NCBI RefSeq assembly: GCF_008764295.1
Contig: NZ_VTQX01000001.1
Location: forward strand, 1 to 64,000
DNA: 64,000 nt
Origin: Bacillus methanolicus
GTDB lineage: Bacteria > Bacillota > Bacilli > Bacillales > Cytobacillaceae
Reading direction: 5' to 3'
Shown here: piece after piece, positions 47,680 through 57,974 of the stretch
Numbering within the stretch: position 1 is the first letter of the stretch
How the letters are laid out: every line of letters begins with the position of its first letter
Translations under genes and position numbers: made by a program
Notes under the pieces: generated by a model
Told to the model about the DNA's origin: nothing
Databases searched by the model: none
What the model saw: only the letters and a program-made list of their open reading frames with translations

Positions 47680-48582
47680 TTAATGTGTTTTACATTTTTC
47701 ATAAAGTCCTTGTTCTTTTAAAACTTTAATTAATGTTTCACCCATAACAGAAGGAGTATCTGCTACGGCAATTCCACACTCATTCATAACGCGGATTTTT
47801 TCATCAGCGGTTCCTTTACCACCTGAAATGATGGCCCCAGCATGGCCCATGCGCTTTCCTGGGGGAGCTGTACGACCACCAATAAACCCTACTACCGGTT
47901 TTGTCATATTTGCCTTGACCCATTCAGCTGCCTCTTCCTCAGCAGTACCACCGATCTCACCAATCATAATGACCGCATATGTTTCAGGATCTTCATTGAA
48001 TGCTTTTAAAACATCAATAAAATTCGTACCATTAACTGGATCTCCACCGATTCCAACTGCTGTCGTTTGACCAATGCCTGCTTCTGTTAATTGATGTACA
48101 GCTTCATAAGTTAGTGTTCCAGAACGCGAAACAACCCCTACATGACCTTTCTTATGAATATAACCAGGCATTATCCCAATTTTGCATTCGTCGGCTGTAA
48201 TCACACCTGGGCAGTTTGGCCCGACGAGACGGGTTTTCTTCCCTTCCATATAACGTTTGACCTTGACCATATCTAATACAGGAATATGTTCAGTGATACA
48301 GATCGCAAGCTCAAGCTCTGCATCCACCGCCTCAAGGATGGCGTCTGCTGCAAACGGCGCAGGTACATAAATAACTGAGGCAGTAGCGCCAGTTGCATCC
48401 ACCGCTTCTTTAACCGTATTAAATACGGGGACGCCTTCTACCTCTTGACCGCCTTTACCAGGTGAGGTTCCCCCCACAATTTTTGTTCCGTACTCCAGCA
48501 TTTGTTTTGTATGAAAAAGGGCAGTGGAGCCTGTAATCCCTTGTACAATAACTTTTGTATCTTTATTAATAAATACGCTCAC
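47680..48582 (-). CDS. sucD: Succinyl-CoA synthetase alpha subunit
   Basis: TCA-cycle enzyme; with SucC it makes succinate plus ATP or GTP from succinyl-CoA. 300 residues. CoA-binding Rossmann domain ([15 protein letters not shown]), phospho-His in the [15 protein letters not shown] segment, and the GPNCPGVIT motif. GTG start behind AAAGGAG. Cotranscribed with sucC across a 113-base spacer. Confidence 0.97.
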   Translation of the reverse strand: MSVFINKDTKVIVQGITGSTALFHTKQMLEYGTKIVGGTSPGKGGQEVEGVPVFNTVKEAVDATGATASVIYVPAPFAADAILEAVDAELELAICITEHIPVLDMVKVKRYMEGKKTRLVGPNCPGVITADECKIGIMPGYIHKKGHVGVVSRSGTLTYEAVHQLTEAGIGQTTAVGIGGDPVNGTNFIDVLKAFNEDPETYAVIMIGEIGGTAEEEAAEWVKANMTKPVVGFIGGRTAPPGKRMGHAGAIISGGKGTADEKIRVMNECGIAVADTPSVMGETLIKVLKEQGLYEKCKTH

Positions 48583-48695
48583 GAGATTTATCTCCTTTCT
48601 GATATCCGTCTAACAACATGGGTAAATAGTCATTTCCCAGCATACATTTTTAGCACATTACAATTAAAACGATTAAATCCATCGTGTTGAAGATA

Positions 48696-49856
48696 TTATC
48701 CTACTAAATTAACAATCTTCTGTGCACCATCAGCCATTGAGTCAGCGGAAATGATTTCAATATCGGATTCAGCGAGAATCTTCTTGCCAATTTCCACGTT
48801 TGTCCCCTCTAAACGAACTACTAATGGAACGCTGAGTCCAACCTGCTTCGCTGCCTCAACAACTCCAGTTGCAATCACATCACATTTCATAATGCCACCA
48901 AAAATATTAACAAAAATGCCTTTTACGTTTTGATCAGAAAGGATGATCTTAAATGCTTCTGTTACTTTTTCCGCGGTTGCACCGCCACCAACATCTAGGA
49001 AATTGGCCGGTTCGCCGCCATAATGCTTCACGATATCCATCGTTGCCATTGCAAGCCCCGCACCATTAACCATACATCCGATGTTGCCATCAAGCGAAAT
49101 ATAGCTTAAATCATATTTAGATGCTTCAATTTCCTTCGGATCCTCTTCTTCTAAATCTCGGTATGCCAAAACATCCTTTCTGCGATAAAGGGCGTTTGAA
49201 TCAAAATTTAATTTCGCATCCAATGCCATAACATTTCCGTCTCCTGTAACGACAAGAGGGTTAATTTCAGCAATGGAGCAGTCTTTTTCAATATATGCTT
49301 GATAAAGACCCAACATAAATTTGACGGCTTTATTCACCAATTCCTTAGGAATATTGATATTAAAAGCAATTCGTCTTGCTTGGAATGGTTGTAAACCTAC
49401 AACAGGGTCAATCTCTTCTTTAAAAATCTTTTCTGGAGTTTTTTCTGCAACTTCTTCAATTTCAGTTCCACCTTCTTCTGAAGCCATTAGAACAACACGA
49501 GAAGTGGCACGATCTAGTACAAGACCAACATAATACTCCTTCTTGATATCGCAGCCTTCTTCAATCAATAAGCGTTTTACTTCTTTTCCCTCTGGACCCG
49601 TTTGATGTGTAACAAGCGTCTTGCCGAGAATTTCGCTAGCATATGTACGAACCTCATCTAAGTTCTTTGCTACTTTTACACCACCTGCTTTTCCGCGTCC
49701 CCCAGCATGAATTTGTGCTTTAACAACACACACTTGCGTTCCTAGTTCTTTCGCTGCTTCGACAGCTTCTTCCACGGTGAAAGCCACTTTTCCGTTAGGA
49801 ACGGATACCCCAAAGCTTTTGAGGATTTCCTTACCTTGGTACTCGTGAATATTCAT
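48696..49856 (-). CDS. sucC: Succinyl-CoA synthetase beta subunit
   Basis: 386 residues. ATP-grasp domain ([39 protein letters not shown]) and a C-terminal ligase domain ([17 protein letters not shown]). It holds the nucleotide specificity. Start after AAGGAGGATGGGAA. Promoter with a cre-like box upstream. Confidence 0.97.
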   Translation of the reverse strand: MNIHEYQGKEILKSFGVSVPNGKVAFTVEEAVEAAKELGTQVCVVKAQIHAGGRGKAGGVKVAKNLDEVRTYASEILGKTLVTHQTGPEGKEVKRLLIEEGCDIKKEYYVGLVLDRATSRVVLMASEEGGTEIEEVAEKTPEKIFKEEIDPVVGLQPFQARRIAFNINIPKELVNKAVKFMLGLYQAYIEKDCSIAEINPLVVTGDGNVMALDAKLNFDSNALYRRKDVLAYRDLEEEDPKEIEASKYDLSYISLDGNIGCMVNGAGLAMATMDIVKHYGGEPANFLDVGGGATAEKVTEAFKIILSDQNVKGIFVNIFGGIMKCDVIATGVVEAAKQVGLSVPLVVRLEGTNVEIGKKILAESDIEIISADSMADGAQKIVNLVG

Positions 49857-49953
49857 TTCCCATCCTCCTTATTGTTGTAAAAGGATTTTAAAAACTTTGG
49901 TATCGTTACAACTATTACCAACCTTTTACTGACCTATCTTACTTCCTAAAATT

Positions 49954-49967
49954 AGACTGCGCTTTCA
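49954..49967 (-). promoter_or_regulatory. cre-like CcpA site at the sucCD promoter
   Basis: TGAAAGCGCAGTCT matches 12 of 14 positions of the catabolite-responsive element consensus TGWAARCGYTWWCW. It overlaps the end of the -10, a position that would repress. TCA-cycle genes are common CcpA targets. Confidence 0.45.
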
Positions 49968-49995
49968 TTTTATAAGACTAAAAATAAGTTGTCTA
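49967..49995 (-). promoter_or_regulatory. SigA promoter for sucCD
   Basis: -35 TAGACA (49990..49995), 17-base spacer, -10 TAAAAT (49967..49972). The leader to sucC would be about 105 bases. Confidence 0.55.
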
Positions 49996-50061
49996 CCATT
50001 ATGCCAAAAATAATAATTTTCTTTCTTGTCAATAAAATCTGAAATCTCAATTAGTCCATCT

Positions 50062-50385
50062 TTATTTTTGATTTTTGACTGCGCTATGATCAGCTGAACT
50101 CCCCTTTCTTCCTGCCTCCCGATTTGTTTTATAAATAAACGCAAAGACCTCCGCTACTGCTTGATAAAGCTCTTCCGGAATCGTCTCATTAATATTTAGT
50201 TTGCTTAATAGTTCTACTAGAGCAGCATCTTCCTGTATTGGAACCTCATGCTTTGCTGCTTGTTCTAATATGTTCTCTGCAATGATCCCTTTCCCTTTTG
50301 CAATTACCCTCGGCGCATCCTTCGTTCCACTTTCATAGCCTAAAGCTATCGCTTCTTTTCTCCGCTCCAGTTCTTCATTCTTCAT
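50062..50385 (-). CDS. ylqH: YlqH, FlhB C-terminal-like export switch paralogue
   Basis: 107 residues similar to the cytoplasmic FlhB domain after its cleavage site (VIAKGKGIIAENILEQA, ELYQAVAEVFAFIYK), as in FlhX-type paralogues. It lacks the NPTH autocleavage motif and membrane helices. It overlaps ylqG by 4 bases (ATGA). Role unknown; homologues in other bacteria can substitute for FlhB-CC. Confidence 0.88.
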   Translation of the reverse strand: MKNEELERRKEAIALGYESGTKDAPRVIAKGKGIIAENILEQAAKHEVPIQEDAALVELLSKLNINETIPEELYQAVAEVFAFIYKTNREAGRKGSSADHSAVKNQK

Positions 50386-52130
50386 ATTCTAATATCAACT
50401 CCACTATAAGAACTAGATTGGTATTGATGCTCTTTCTTCTTTATCCTTGGGACGTCTTCTGCAGTTTGACGAAAGGAAATACTTGTTAAAGTAAATCCTA
50501 AGCGATGAAGGTTTTCTTTCAAGCTGTCGATAAATGGTTCAGCGATTGCCTTTATTTTTTCGGCATCATTAATAATAGTCATATTCATAATCCGGTTTTG
50601 AATTTGCATATCGACGATTAACTCATTGAGATGGTCTAACTCTAAATAAAAAAGCACTCGGCAATACGCCGGATCTATTTCACCATTTTCTTTTTTTCGG
50701 CCACTCCATTGCACCGTCAAATCCGTTTTCTTTTCCCAAAAGGAGAGGGGAACTTGCAATACATAATGGTTAAGAGGTGCTGATTCCTGCGATAAAAGCT
50801 GAACACCTGTAATTTTATGCAAAAGCTGTTCTGCCTCTCCCTTAGCTGTTCCAGACTGCTCTCCATTCATAAAACGGAGAAGAAGTGCTTTGAGAACGTC
50901 AAGCTTTTGAAGATCGCCCGTTTTATCAGACATGGATAATGAGTATTTCGACTCATAATCAAAGCCTATTTTTCCTGTTAGTGAACGAAGCATTTCTGCA
51001 ACATTTTTACCTGAATCAAGCTTAATCAGTACCTCATGGGCATCATTGGCGACTTTTTGTAGCATCACCATTTCCTCTTTAGTAAATTGAGATGGAATTT
51101 TCTCTAGTATATTTGTAGGATTATCCAATAATTGTTGAAAAAAAGGCATCGTTTGCGGGATTTTGCCATCGGAGGAAAATAAAGATACAATTTGTTTCAG
51201 GTTAATCATACCGTTATCCACTTCTCTAGCAAGGGCGGCCTTAACAAATATACTTGTCAGTCCCGCTTGATTTTGGCGAAGCGCATCCTCAATTCTGCTT
51301 ATTTCACTATTCCCTAAAGAAGTTCCATTAGCTTTATCGATTAGCTTGCTTGCTGCAAGCATAAGCAGTTCTCTCTCTTCCCTATTATCAATTATAGAAA
51401 GCTTTTGCAATAGAGAAAAGGCCGTTCCAGAAGTGGTTGTTCCCGAACTATTAAACCACTCTTTAAATAATTGAACAGTCGCTCTTTCCGTCATCTTCTC
51501 TCGACCCGTCAGAACCATTTCCTCAAGCAAACGGAGCAATTGCTGTCCATCCTTTGTTATGTGCGCAGAAGTGTTTAAATTGGCCCGTAACGCATCCATT
51601 AATTGATGCATTGGTTCATTTTTCACTGTTGTAAGCACACTGTTAAAAACCTCTTTTGTAAGCGGCAGTTGCCGCGACATCATTTCCTTTAATACCTCAA
51701 GTTTAGCTGGTTCTCTTTCTTGCTCTTGCAGCAATTGCACCGCTGTTTGAACAAGCTCTTTTGTAATAGGAAGCTTTTCATTCAACAACAACTGGATAAG
51801 CTCTTTATGTTCATTTGTCTCAGATAAGCCCAACTGCTTTAACAAGCTATGAATCGGATGATGATTGTTCCCGCCTGAATCTTCAATTGGTAAAACCTTC
51901 AAATGGATACGGCCTTCATTCGAATGGATTTGGAACCAATATTTCCCACCAGATGATAGAGGAACTTCAAGTTTTGCAATCATTTTTTGGTTTCCGACTT
52001 GCACCTCAGCAATCTGATTCGGAAATAGCTTGCCAATTCGTCCATAAATAATTTGCCCTGGTTGAAAAGTATTTGTTTGCCCACGTATATTCTGCTGTTT
52101 TTGCAAGGACTGAATAAAGTTTGAAATCAT
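50382..52130 (-). CDS. ylqG: YlqG, large protein with FliK-like features
   Basis: 582 residues, no signal or membrane segment. It begins with an OB-like stretch (FQPGQIIYGRIGKLFPNQ, IAEVQVGNQKMIAKL), has a long helical middle, and ends with a beta-rich domain (LLHKITG, PLSFWEKKTDLTVQW, VLFYLELDHLNELIVDMQ) similar in layout to FliK C-termini. Coupled to ylqH. I would call it a hook-length-control-like protein with low certainty. Confidence 0.75.
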   Translation of the reverse strand: MISNFIQSLQKQQNIRGQTNTFQPGQIIYGRIGKLFPNQIAEVQVGNQKMIAKLEVPLSSGGKYWFQIHSNEGRIHLKVLPIEDSGGNNHHPIHSLLKQLGLSETNEHKELIQLLLNEKLPITKELVQTAVQLLQEQEREPAKLEVLKEMMSRQLPLTKEVFNSVLTTVKNEPMHQLMDALRANLNTSAHITKDGQQLLRLLEEMVLTGREKMTERATVQLFKEWFNSSGTTTSGTAFSLLQKLSIIDNREERELLMLAASKLIDKANGTSLGNSEISRIEDALRQNQAGLTSIFVKAALAREVDNGMINLKQIVSLFSSDGKIPQTMPFFQQLLDNPTNILEKIPSQFTKEEMVMLQKVANDAHEVLIKLDSGKNVAEMLRSLTGKIGFDYESKYSLSMSDKTGDLQKLDVLKALLLRFMNGEQSGTAKGEAEQLLHKITGVQLLSQESAPLNHYVLQVPLSFWEKKTDLTVQWSGRKKENGEIDPAYCRVLFYLELDHLNELIVDMQIQNRIMNMTIINDAEKIKAIAEPFIDSLKENLHRLGFTLTSISFRQTAEDVPRIKKKEHQYQSSSYSGVDIRI

Positions 52131-52143
52131 CTTCTTAATCCTC

Positions 52144-52908
52144 TCATTTCATCATACTTTTAATCGGTTCAAAGCTCTTTCGATGATATGGGGTTATTCC
52201 ATGTTTTTCTAGAGCCACGAGATGTTCTTTCGTTCCATAGCCCATATTTCGTTCAAATTGATAGATAGGATATTCTCGATGCAATTGCTTCATTATCGCA
52301 TCTCTCGTTACCTTCGCTATTATGGAGGCAGCAGCGATGGAAATACTGTTTGCATCCCCTTTTATAATCGCTTGTAACGGATACGGCGTATCCAGTTTCA
52401 TCGCATCTATTAACAAATACTCTGGCACAATAGGCATTGCAGTAATTGCAGATAACATAGCCTTCTTAGTTGCTTCATAAATATTAACTTGATCTATTTC
52501 TTCTGGCTGGATTATCCCGATTCCAATTGCAAGTGCATGTTCTTGTATATAAGTATAAAACTCTTCACGTTTTGCTTCAGACAACTTTTTTGAGTCATCA
52601 AGACCTATTAGTTGAAAATCCTCCGGCAGGATTACGGATGAGGCAACGACGGGACCAGCTAACGGGCCACGTCCCACTTCATCAATTCCGGCTATAAACC
52701 TGTACCCTTGCTTATAAAGGTCCCGTTCAATACGAGACATGTGAGAGAATTTTTCCAGCGCCTGTTTTTTTTGTTGTAATCGCCGTCCGCACCTTTCGAT
52801 TAAACGTTGCACTCCCTTTCGAGCATCAGGCCTTATTTCTTCAAGAAACGGGTCATTTTCATCTTTAATTTTTGCAAGTTTTTCTTCAATTTCTTTAATC
52901 GTGTACAT
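52144..52908 (-). CDS. rnhB: Ribonuclease HII
   Basis: Removes RNA from RNA-DNA hybrids and misincorporated ribonucleotides. An N-terminal extension of about 70 residues (typical for Bacillus) precedes the core: AGIDEVGRGPLAGPVV with Asp and Glu metal ligands, DSKKLSEAKREEFY, and LLIDAMKLD with the third acidic residue. Start uncertain: ATG at 52908 is used; TTG codons at 52914 and 52920 lie closer to a GGGG stretch. Confidence 0.95.
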   Translation of the reverse strand: MYTIKEIEEKLAKIKDENDPFLEEIRPDARKGVQRLIERCGRRLQQKKQALEKFSHMSRIERDLYKQGYRFIAGIDEVGRGPLAGPVVASSVILPEDFQLIGLDDSKKLSEAKREEFYTYIQEHALAIGIGIIQPEEIDQVNIYEATKKAMLSAITAMPIVPEYLLIDAMKLDTPYPLQAIIKGDANSISIAAASIIAKVTRDAIMKQLHREYPIYQFERNMGYGTKEHLVALEKHGITPYHRKSFEPIKSMMK

Positions 52909-52968
52909 CGTCAAGGTCAAATACCCCTTTTCTTAACAAGTTCTTATCATATGTATCGGTTCGGTCAG

Positions 52969-53007
52969 AAAAAAATAAAGACCTTCCATTTACTAAAGAA
53001 GGTCTTT
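52969..53007 (-). terminator. Rho-independent terminator after rbgA
   Basis: A perfect 10-bp stem (AAAGACCTTC/GAAGGTCTTT) with an 11-base loop, followed by ATTTTTTTC on the minus strand. rnhB downstream therefore needs its own promoter; a TATGAT -10 near 52948 lacks a good -35. Confidence 0.82.
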
Positions 53008-53068
53008 ACTTTTGCATTTTTTGGTTCATTTCTATCCTCAGATGGAAAGAAGGCGTGGTATTTTACAC

Positions 53069-53923
53069 TTATTCCTCATATTGCGGCTTTTCAAAAGAAA
53101 GTGGTCCTAATTGTTCCGAACGAATATCGCGAATGACAAGCTCTGCCACTTTGTCATAATCGACTTCACCACCGCTCATGAGCGCGCCCCTTCTTTTACC
53201 GATCTCATTAAAAAGCGCTACAATATCTTCTGGAATGTATTGCAGCTGATAGCGCTCTTTTAAACGCTGTGGATATTCTTTCTCCAAGAAGCGCAAGCCA
53301 TAGATGCTGACATCTTGGAGGTTTAAAATTGTATCTTTTATTGCTCCAGTAAGAGCCAGTTTTGATCCTACTTCCTGATCCTCAAATTTCGGCCACAAAA
53401 TCCCAGGAGTATCTAATAATTCGAGCTCTTTTCCTACTTTAATCCACTGCTGTGCTTTCGTCACCCCAGGAGTATTACCGGTTTTTGCGATATTTTTCTT
53501 GGCCAAGCGATTAATCAGCGTCGATTTTCCAACATTCGGAATTCCGACAATCATCGCTCGTATTGCTCTCGGTTTAATTCCTTTTGCCTGCATTCGAGCA
53601 AATTTTTCCGTTAGGATCCATTTAGAAGCGGAAACTATCTCTTTCATTCCTGTTCCAGCCTGTGAATTAATTGCCAAAGCCTTTATTCCCTGCCGATCAA
53701 AAAAATGGATCCATTCCTTCGTTACTTCTTTATCAGCCATATCAGCTTTATTTAATAGAACCAATCTTGGTTTATGTTGAATGATTTCATCAATCATCGG
53801 ATTTCGAGAGGAATGGGGTATTCTCGCATCAACTAGTTCAAAAATAATATCAACAAGCTTTAGCTTCTCTGTCACCTGCCGGCGCGCTTTCGCCATATGT
53901 CCTGGAAACCACTGTATCGTCAT
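53069..53923 (-). CDS. rbgA: Ribosome biogenesis GTPase RbgA (YlqF)
   Basis: Late 50S assembly GTPase. 284 residues with circularly permuted motifs: G4 NKADMAD (near 59), G1 IPNVGKSTL (near 130), G2 [10 protein letters not shown]3 DTPGILWP (near 175). A C-terminal ANTAR-like helical domain follows. Good TAAGGAGGTGCTGCA start. Confidence 0.96.
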   Translation of the reverse strand: MTIQWFPGHMAKARRQVTEKLKLVDIIFELVDARIPHSSRNPMIDEIIQHKPRLVLLNKADMADKEVTKEWIHFFDRQGIKALAINSQAGTGMKEIVSASKWILTEKFARMQAKGIKPRAIRAMIVGIPNVGKSTLINRLAKKNIAKTGNTPGVTKAQQWIKVGKELELLDTPGILWPKFEDQEVGSKLALTGAIKDTILNLQDVSIYGLRFLEKEYPQRLKERYQLQYIPEDIVALFNEIGKRRGALMSGGEVDYDKVAELVIRDIRSEQLGPLSFEKPQYEE

Positions 53924-53980
53924 TGCAGCACCTCCTTACTGAACGGCATGTCCATTTTTTCCATACAATGTATTGTTTTG

Positions 53981-54532
53981 CTATTTTACAATTCGAATAT
54001 CTTCCAATGGCCAATATATCATACTTGTACTACCTAAAACTTTTTCCATAGGAATTGTCCCGATATGACGGCTATCTTTACTATAACGGCGATTATCTCC
54101 CATCACAAATAAATGTCCTTCCGGGACAACCTCTTGGCCTGTAACTTCTTCAAGTGTAAATGGCTCTGTCAGCGGCCCATCAATGACTTGATTTTTAAAG
54201 TCATTGAGATACGGTTCTTCATACGCTTCTCCGTTGACATAGAGAGTGTCATTTCGATATTCAATCTTATCTCCTGGGAGACCGATTACTCTTTTTATGT
54301 AGTCTTTATCCTCTGGTGCATGAAAAACAATGATGTCAAATCTTTCTGGTTTGCCAATCTTATAGCTGAATTTATTCACAATCATTCGATCCTGATCATG
54401 TAATGTTGGCATCATCGATAAACCATCTACTACGATAGGGGCGAATAAAAAATAGCGTATAAAAGCTGCTAACACGACAGCAATAAGAAGTGCTTTTATC
54501 CATTCCCATAGTTCATTTTTTTTCTTAGCCAC
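53981..54532 (-). CDS. lepB: Type I signal peptidase
   Basis: Cuts signal peptides of exported proteins. I prefer a GTG start at 54532 (MAKKKNELW..., 183 residues) 9 bases after GGTGGGG; an ATG six codons earlier has no site. One N-terminal membrane helix (about 10-30); catalytic Ser in GLSMMPTL, Lys in YIKRVIGLPGD, and the conserved VMGDNRRYSKDSR box. Sip-type, close to SipS/SipT. Confidence 0.94.
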   Translation of the reverse strand: MAKKKNELWEWIKALLIAVVLAAFIRYFLFAPIVVDGLSMMPTLHDQDRMIVNKFSYKIGKPERFDIIVFHAPEDKDYIKRVIGLPGDKIEYRNDTLYVNGEAYEEPYLNDFKNQVIDGPLTEPFTLEEVTGQEVVPEGHLFVMGDNRRYSKDSRHIGTIPMEKVLGSTSMIYWPLEDIRIVK

Positions 54533-54770
54533 TTTCTGAATCCCCACCATTCTTAAAATACACTAAAATTACAAATCCCATATTATTAGAGTAAACTATG
54601 ATAGCCAATGAAATCAAACAAAACAAGCTAGAGTAAACAGGCCCCCGACGGATAAATGCTTGCTTACGCTACCGTTGATTTAGCTCAATTAAGCGAAGCC
54701 TTTTGTGAGCTCCATCTTAATTAAGCCTTCACAGCTTAGGGTTTGCCATTTCTAATCTTGCTATTATGTA

Positions 54771-54799
54771 ATAGTAGAAAAAGCAGAAACGGTTGTCAA
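54771..54799 (-). promoter_or_regulatory. SigA-like promoter upstream of lepB
   Basis: Perfect -35 TTGACA (54794..54799), 17-base spacer, -10 TACTAT (54771..54776, 4 of 6). The resulting leader to lepB is about 230 bases. Confidence 0.5.
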
Positions 54800-54815
54800 A
54801 AACAGCCTTTTAACA

Positions 54816-54880
54816 ACAAAGGAGCCTGCAAGTAAAAATCCTTAATAGATCTTTACATAAACAAGCTCCTTCCATTGTTA
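54816..54880 (-). terminator. Possible terminator after rplS
   Basis: A long imperfect hairpin closed by AAGGAGC/GCTCCTT with an inner TGTAAA/TTTTTACT pairing, followed by TTGTTGTTAAAA. The U-tract is weak. Confidence 0.4.
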
Positions 54881-54956
54881 GGCAGCCGAATCAATTTCAA
54901 TTCTTCTGCTTTTTTTGTTTAGCTTCAAGCATAAGTGCTGCTCTACACTTTTGTTA

Positions 54957-55401
<445 letters not shown>

Positions 55402-55407
55402 AGAAGT

Positions 55408-55436
55408 ATCATACCATAACGTTTCATCAACTTCAA
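55408..55436 (-). promoter_or_regulatory. SigA promoter for rplS
   Basis: -35 TTGAAG (55431..55436), 17-base spacer ending TGG, -10 TATGAT (55408..55413): an extended -10 promoter at the trmD stop. Confidence 0.65.
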
Positions 55437-55438
55437 GC

Positions 55439-56182
55439 TTATTTTTTAAGGCTTTCTATTTCATGAAGCCATTTTTTTTGTTCATCTGTTAGTTCAACCT
55501 TTTCGAGAAGATCAGGTCTCCGTTCGTACGTTCTCCTTAACGATTCTTTTGCTCTCCATTCATCGATGAGACGATGATTCCCGGAAATAAGTACATCGGG
55601 GACCTTCATTCCGCGAAAATCGGCTGGCCTTGTATAATGTGGATGCTCTAGCAAGCCGGTGCTAAATGAGTCTCTCATATGTGATTCTTCATTTCCAAGA
55701 ACTTTCGGCAGCAGCCGAACAACGCTATCAATTACCACCATAGCCCCCAGTTCGCCCCCAGTTAATACGTAGTCACCAATTGATATTTCGTCTGTAATGA
55801 CATGCTCTCGTATTCTTTCATCATAGCCTTCATAATGTCCACATATAAAAATTAAATGCTTTTCTTGCGCCAGTTCTTCTGCCATTTTTTGATTATAGGT
55901 TTTGCCTTGTGGACAAAGAAGGATGACCCTCGGCTTTTCACTCTCAGCCTGCTCTTTTAAATGGGTCACGGCATCAAAAATGGGCTGTGGCTTCAACACC
56001 ATGCCAGCACCTCCACCATACGGATAATCGTCAACCGTTTGATGCTTGTTATCGGCAAATGCACGAAAATTAACGACCTGATAGGCAACAGCATTCTGTT
56101 CAGCAGCTTTTTTTAATATCGAGCTACCTAATACTCCTGGGAACATTTCTGGAAACAAGGAAAGGACATCAATTTTCATCAT
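55439..56182 (-). CDS. trmD: tRNA (guanine-N1)-methyltransferase TrmD
   Basis: Makes m1G37 in tRNA, preventing frameshifts. 247 residues, SPOUT trefoil-knot fold: [14 protein letters not shown] near the start, [34 protein letters not shown] and [16 protein letters not shown] (knot, SAM site). Overlaps rimM by 4 bases (ATGA). Confidence 0.97.
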   Translation of the reverse strand: MMKIDVLSLFPEMFPGVLGSSILKKAAEQNAVAYQVVNFRAFADNKHQTVDDYPYGGGAGMVLKPQPIFDAVTHLKEQAESEKPRVILLCPQGKTYNQKMAEELAQEKHLIFICGHYEGYDERIREHVITDEISIGDYVLTGGELGAMVVIDSVVRLLPKVLGNEESHMRDSFSTGLLEHPHYTRPADFRGMKVPDVLISGNHRLIDEWRAKESLRRTYERRPDLLEKVELTDEQKKWLHEIESLKK

Positions 56183-56697
56183 GATAGTAACCCTTCCATC
56201 GGTTCGATTAAAATGATCTGTTCTTTTACGTCAACCTTTTTCACAACCTGTTCAATATATGGAATCAATATATCTTTTCCATTTTTCCCTTTGACAACCC
56301 AAACATCATTTGCTCCAGGAGTTAAGATTTCCCTGACCTTGCCAATCTCTTCCCCATTTGTCGTAAATACGAGGCAGCCAATAATTTCATGAAAATAAAA
56401 TTCATCCTCTTCCAGTTCTGTTAGTTGACTTTCATGGATTTTTAAAATGCCGCCTTTCATCGATTCCACTTCGTTCACATTTTCGTAACCCTTAAACGTT
56501 AATAAATCAAAATTTTTATGAACTCGATGGGTTGCCACAATTAATTCCACCGGTTCCTTTGAATCCGACATGAATAAATATAATTGATTGCCAGAAGCAT
56601 AACGCTCTTCAGCGAAATCCGTTTTTGAAATAACTCGAACTTCACCTTTTATTCCATGAGTATTTACAATTTTACCGACATTAAACCATTTTTCCAA
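56179..56697 (-). CDS. rimM: 16S rRNA processing protein RimM
   Basis: 30S maturation factor that binds S19. 172 residues: N-terminal beta-barrel ([16 protein letters not shown]) and C-terminal PRC-barrel ([41 protein letters not shown]). Start 12 bases after ylqD. Confidence 0.97.
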   Translation of the reverse strand: MEKWFNVGKIVNTHGIKGEVRVISKTDFAEERYASGNQLYLFMSDSKEPVELIVATHRVHKNFDLLTFKGYENVNEVESMKGGILKIHESQLTELEEDEFYFHEIIGCLVFTTNGEEIGKVREILTPGANDVWVVKGKNGKDILIPYIEQVVKKVDVKEQIILIEPMEGLLS

Positions 56698-56709
56698 CAG
56701 TCATCACCT

Positions 56710-57096
56710 CTACCGAATTTCCGCAACGACGCCGTCTTTTATGACAATTGTTTTGCTTGTAGCAATGTCCTCCCAAGCGTCTCCAATATTAACTTCAATG
56801 ATCCCTTGAATTTCCTTTTCTTGCAGTTCACTACCTAAAGGTAGCATATGTAATTGTTCTATTTGAAAATCGAGAAGCTTCATTTTTTCTTGGCGAGTAT
56901 GGAGTTCCTTCTCAAATTGTTTTGTTAAATTTCCCAATGGATATTTTTTCGTCTTCTCTAGCTTTTTTAACTCAAATCGAAGCTGTTCGCACTCTTTTTT
57001 TAACTGAAGCAAACTTTCTTCGTATTTTTGATGAAGTTCCGCTCTGCTTCTCTCTGTAAGCACTTGCTTGACGACAATTTTTTGAAGAATATTCAT
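56710..57096 (-). CDS. ylqD: YlqD family protein
   Basis: The ATG at 57096 (GGGAGG upstream) gives 128 residues. A central coiled coil (about 15-75, Glu/Leu/Lys-rich) is followed by a small beta region (IIEVNIGDAWEDIATSKTIVIKDG). Cytoplasmic; family of unknown function conserved next to rimM in Bacilli. Confidence 0.9.
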   Translation of the reverse strand: MNILQKIVVKQVLTERSRAELHQKYEESLLQLKKECEQLRFELKKLEKTKKYPLGNLTKQFEKELHTRQEKMKLLDFQIEQLHMLPLGSELQEKEIQGIIEVNIGDAWEDIATSKTIVIKDGVVAEIR

Positions 57097-57178
57097 ACTC
57101 TTTGCCTCCCTCATTTAATTATGAAAGGTTATTGCTAAATAATAAAAAGGATTTGTGTTTATATATAGTTGAATTTTA

Positions 57179-57278
57179 GCTCATTTCATACACCTTTCAG
57201 CTTCTCTAAAAGGTGTATGGAATGCAGGAGAAAGCTTGCTTTCGTATAGCGTTTCATAATCTCAAAGCTAAAATGAGC
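57179..57278. repeat. Nested inverted repeat between khpA and ylqD
   Basis: A perfect 11-bp hairpin CATACACCTTT/AAAGGTGTATG (57187..57219) is flanked by GCTCATTT (57179..57186) and AAATGAGC (57271..57278). There is no U-tract. It may be a small dispersed element; unknown. Confidence 0.45.
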
Positions 57279-57303
57279 CAAAAATCGCACTATCAGCTCT
57301 TAC

Positions 57304-57331
57304 AAAAAAAAGGAGGGGATTCTCCCTCCTT
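57304..57331 (-). terminator. Rho-independent terminator after khpA
   Basis: Stem AAGGAGGG/CCCCTCCTT with an AGAAT-type loop (57310..57331), then TTTTTTT on the minus strand, 29 bases past the khpA stop. Confidence 0.87.
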
Positions 57332-57359
57332 TTCGCTGTCATTCTTGTAGTCTAGAGCT

Positions 57360-57590
57360 TTACTCAACAATTTCTAAAAAGACTTTCTTCTGTCCAGTTG
57401 TTCCTGCGGCATAGACAACAGTTCGAATAGCTTTAGCAACTCGCCCTTGTTTTCCGATTACCTTCCCCATATCGCTTTTATTCACGTTTAGTTTATACGT
57501 AATCCGGTCAGACTCTTCCGCGACATCCACTTGAACATCCTCAGGAAAGTCCACAAGAGGCTTGACAATTGTTTCAATCAGCTCTTTCAT
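57360..57590 (-). CDS. khpA: KH-domain RNA-binding protein KhpA (YlqC)
   Basis: 76 residues, a single KH domain with the GKVIGKQGRVAKAIR signature loop. Partner of KhpB in small-RNA and cell-elongation control in other Firmicutes. Starts 5 bases after rpsP and ends at a strong terminator. Confidence 0.95.
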   Translation of the reverse strand: MKELIETIVKPLVDFPEDVQVDVAEESDRITYKLNVNKSDMGKVIGKQGRVAKAIRTVVYAAGTTGQKKVFLEIVE

Positions 57591-57595
57591 ACGTC

Positions 57596-57892
<297 letters not shown>

Positions 57893-57974
57893 TCACACAA
57901 GATAAAATGATAACAGATTGATAAATAGTTTGTAAAGTGTTTTTTCTTGTCAGTTAATAAAATAATGTAAGATT

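Larger units (their letters stand above)
54533..54956 (-). other. lepB-rplS intergenic region
   Basis: About 420 bases without a credible gene. Right end: a long imperfect hairpin after rplS (AAGGAGC...GCTCCTT). Middle: a promoter-like TTGACA/TACTAT. Left: a GC-richer block at 54600-54750 that would form the lepB leader. Confidence 0.5.

Noticed and set aside
54600-54750. Riboswitch of the c-di-GMP class in the lepB leader (GGCAAACC resemblance)
   Set aside because: Only a short stretch resembles GEMM; the second conserved half (GGACGCAAAGC) is absent.
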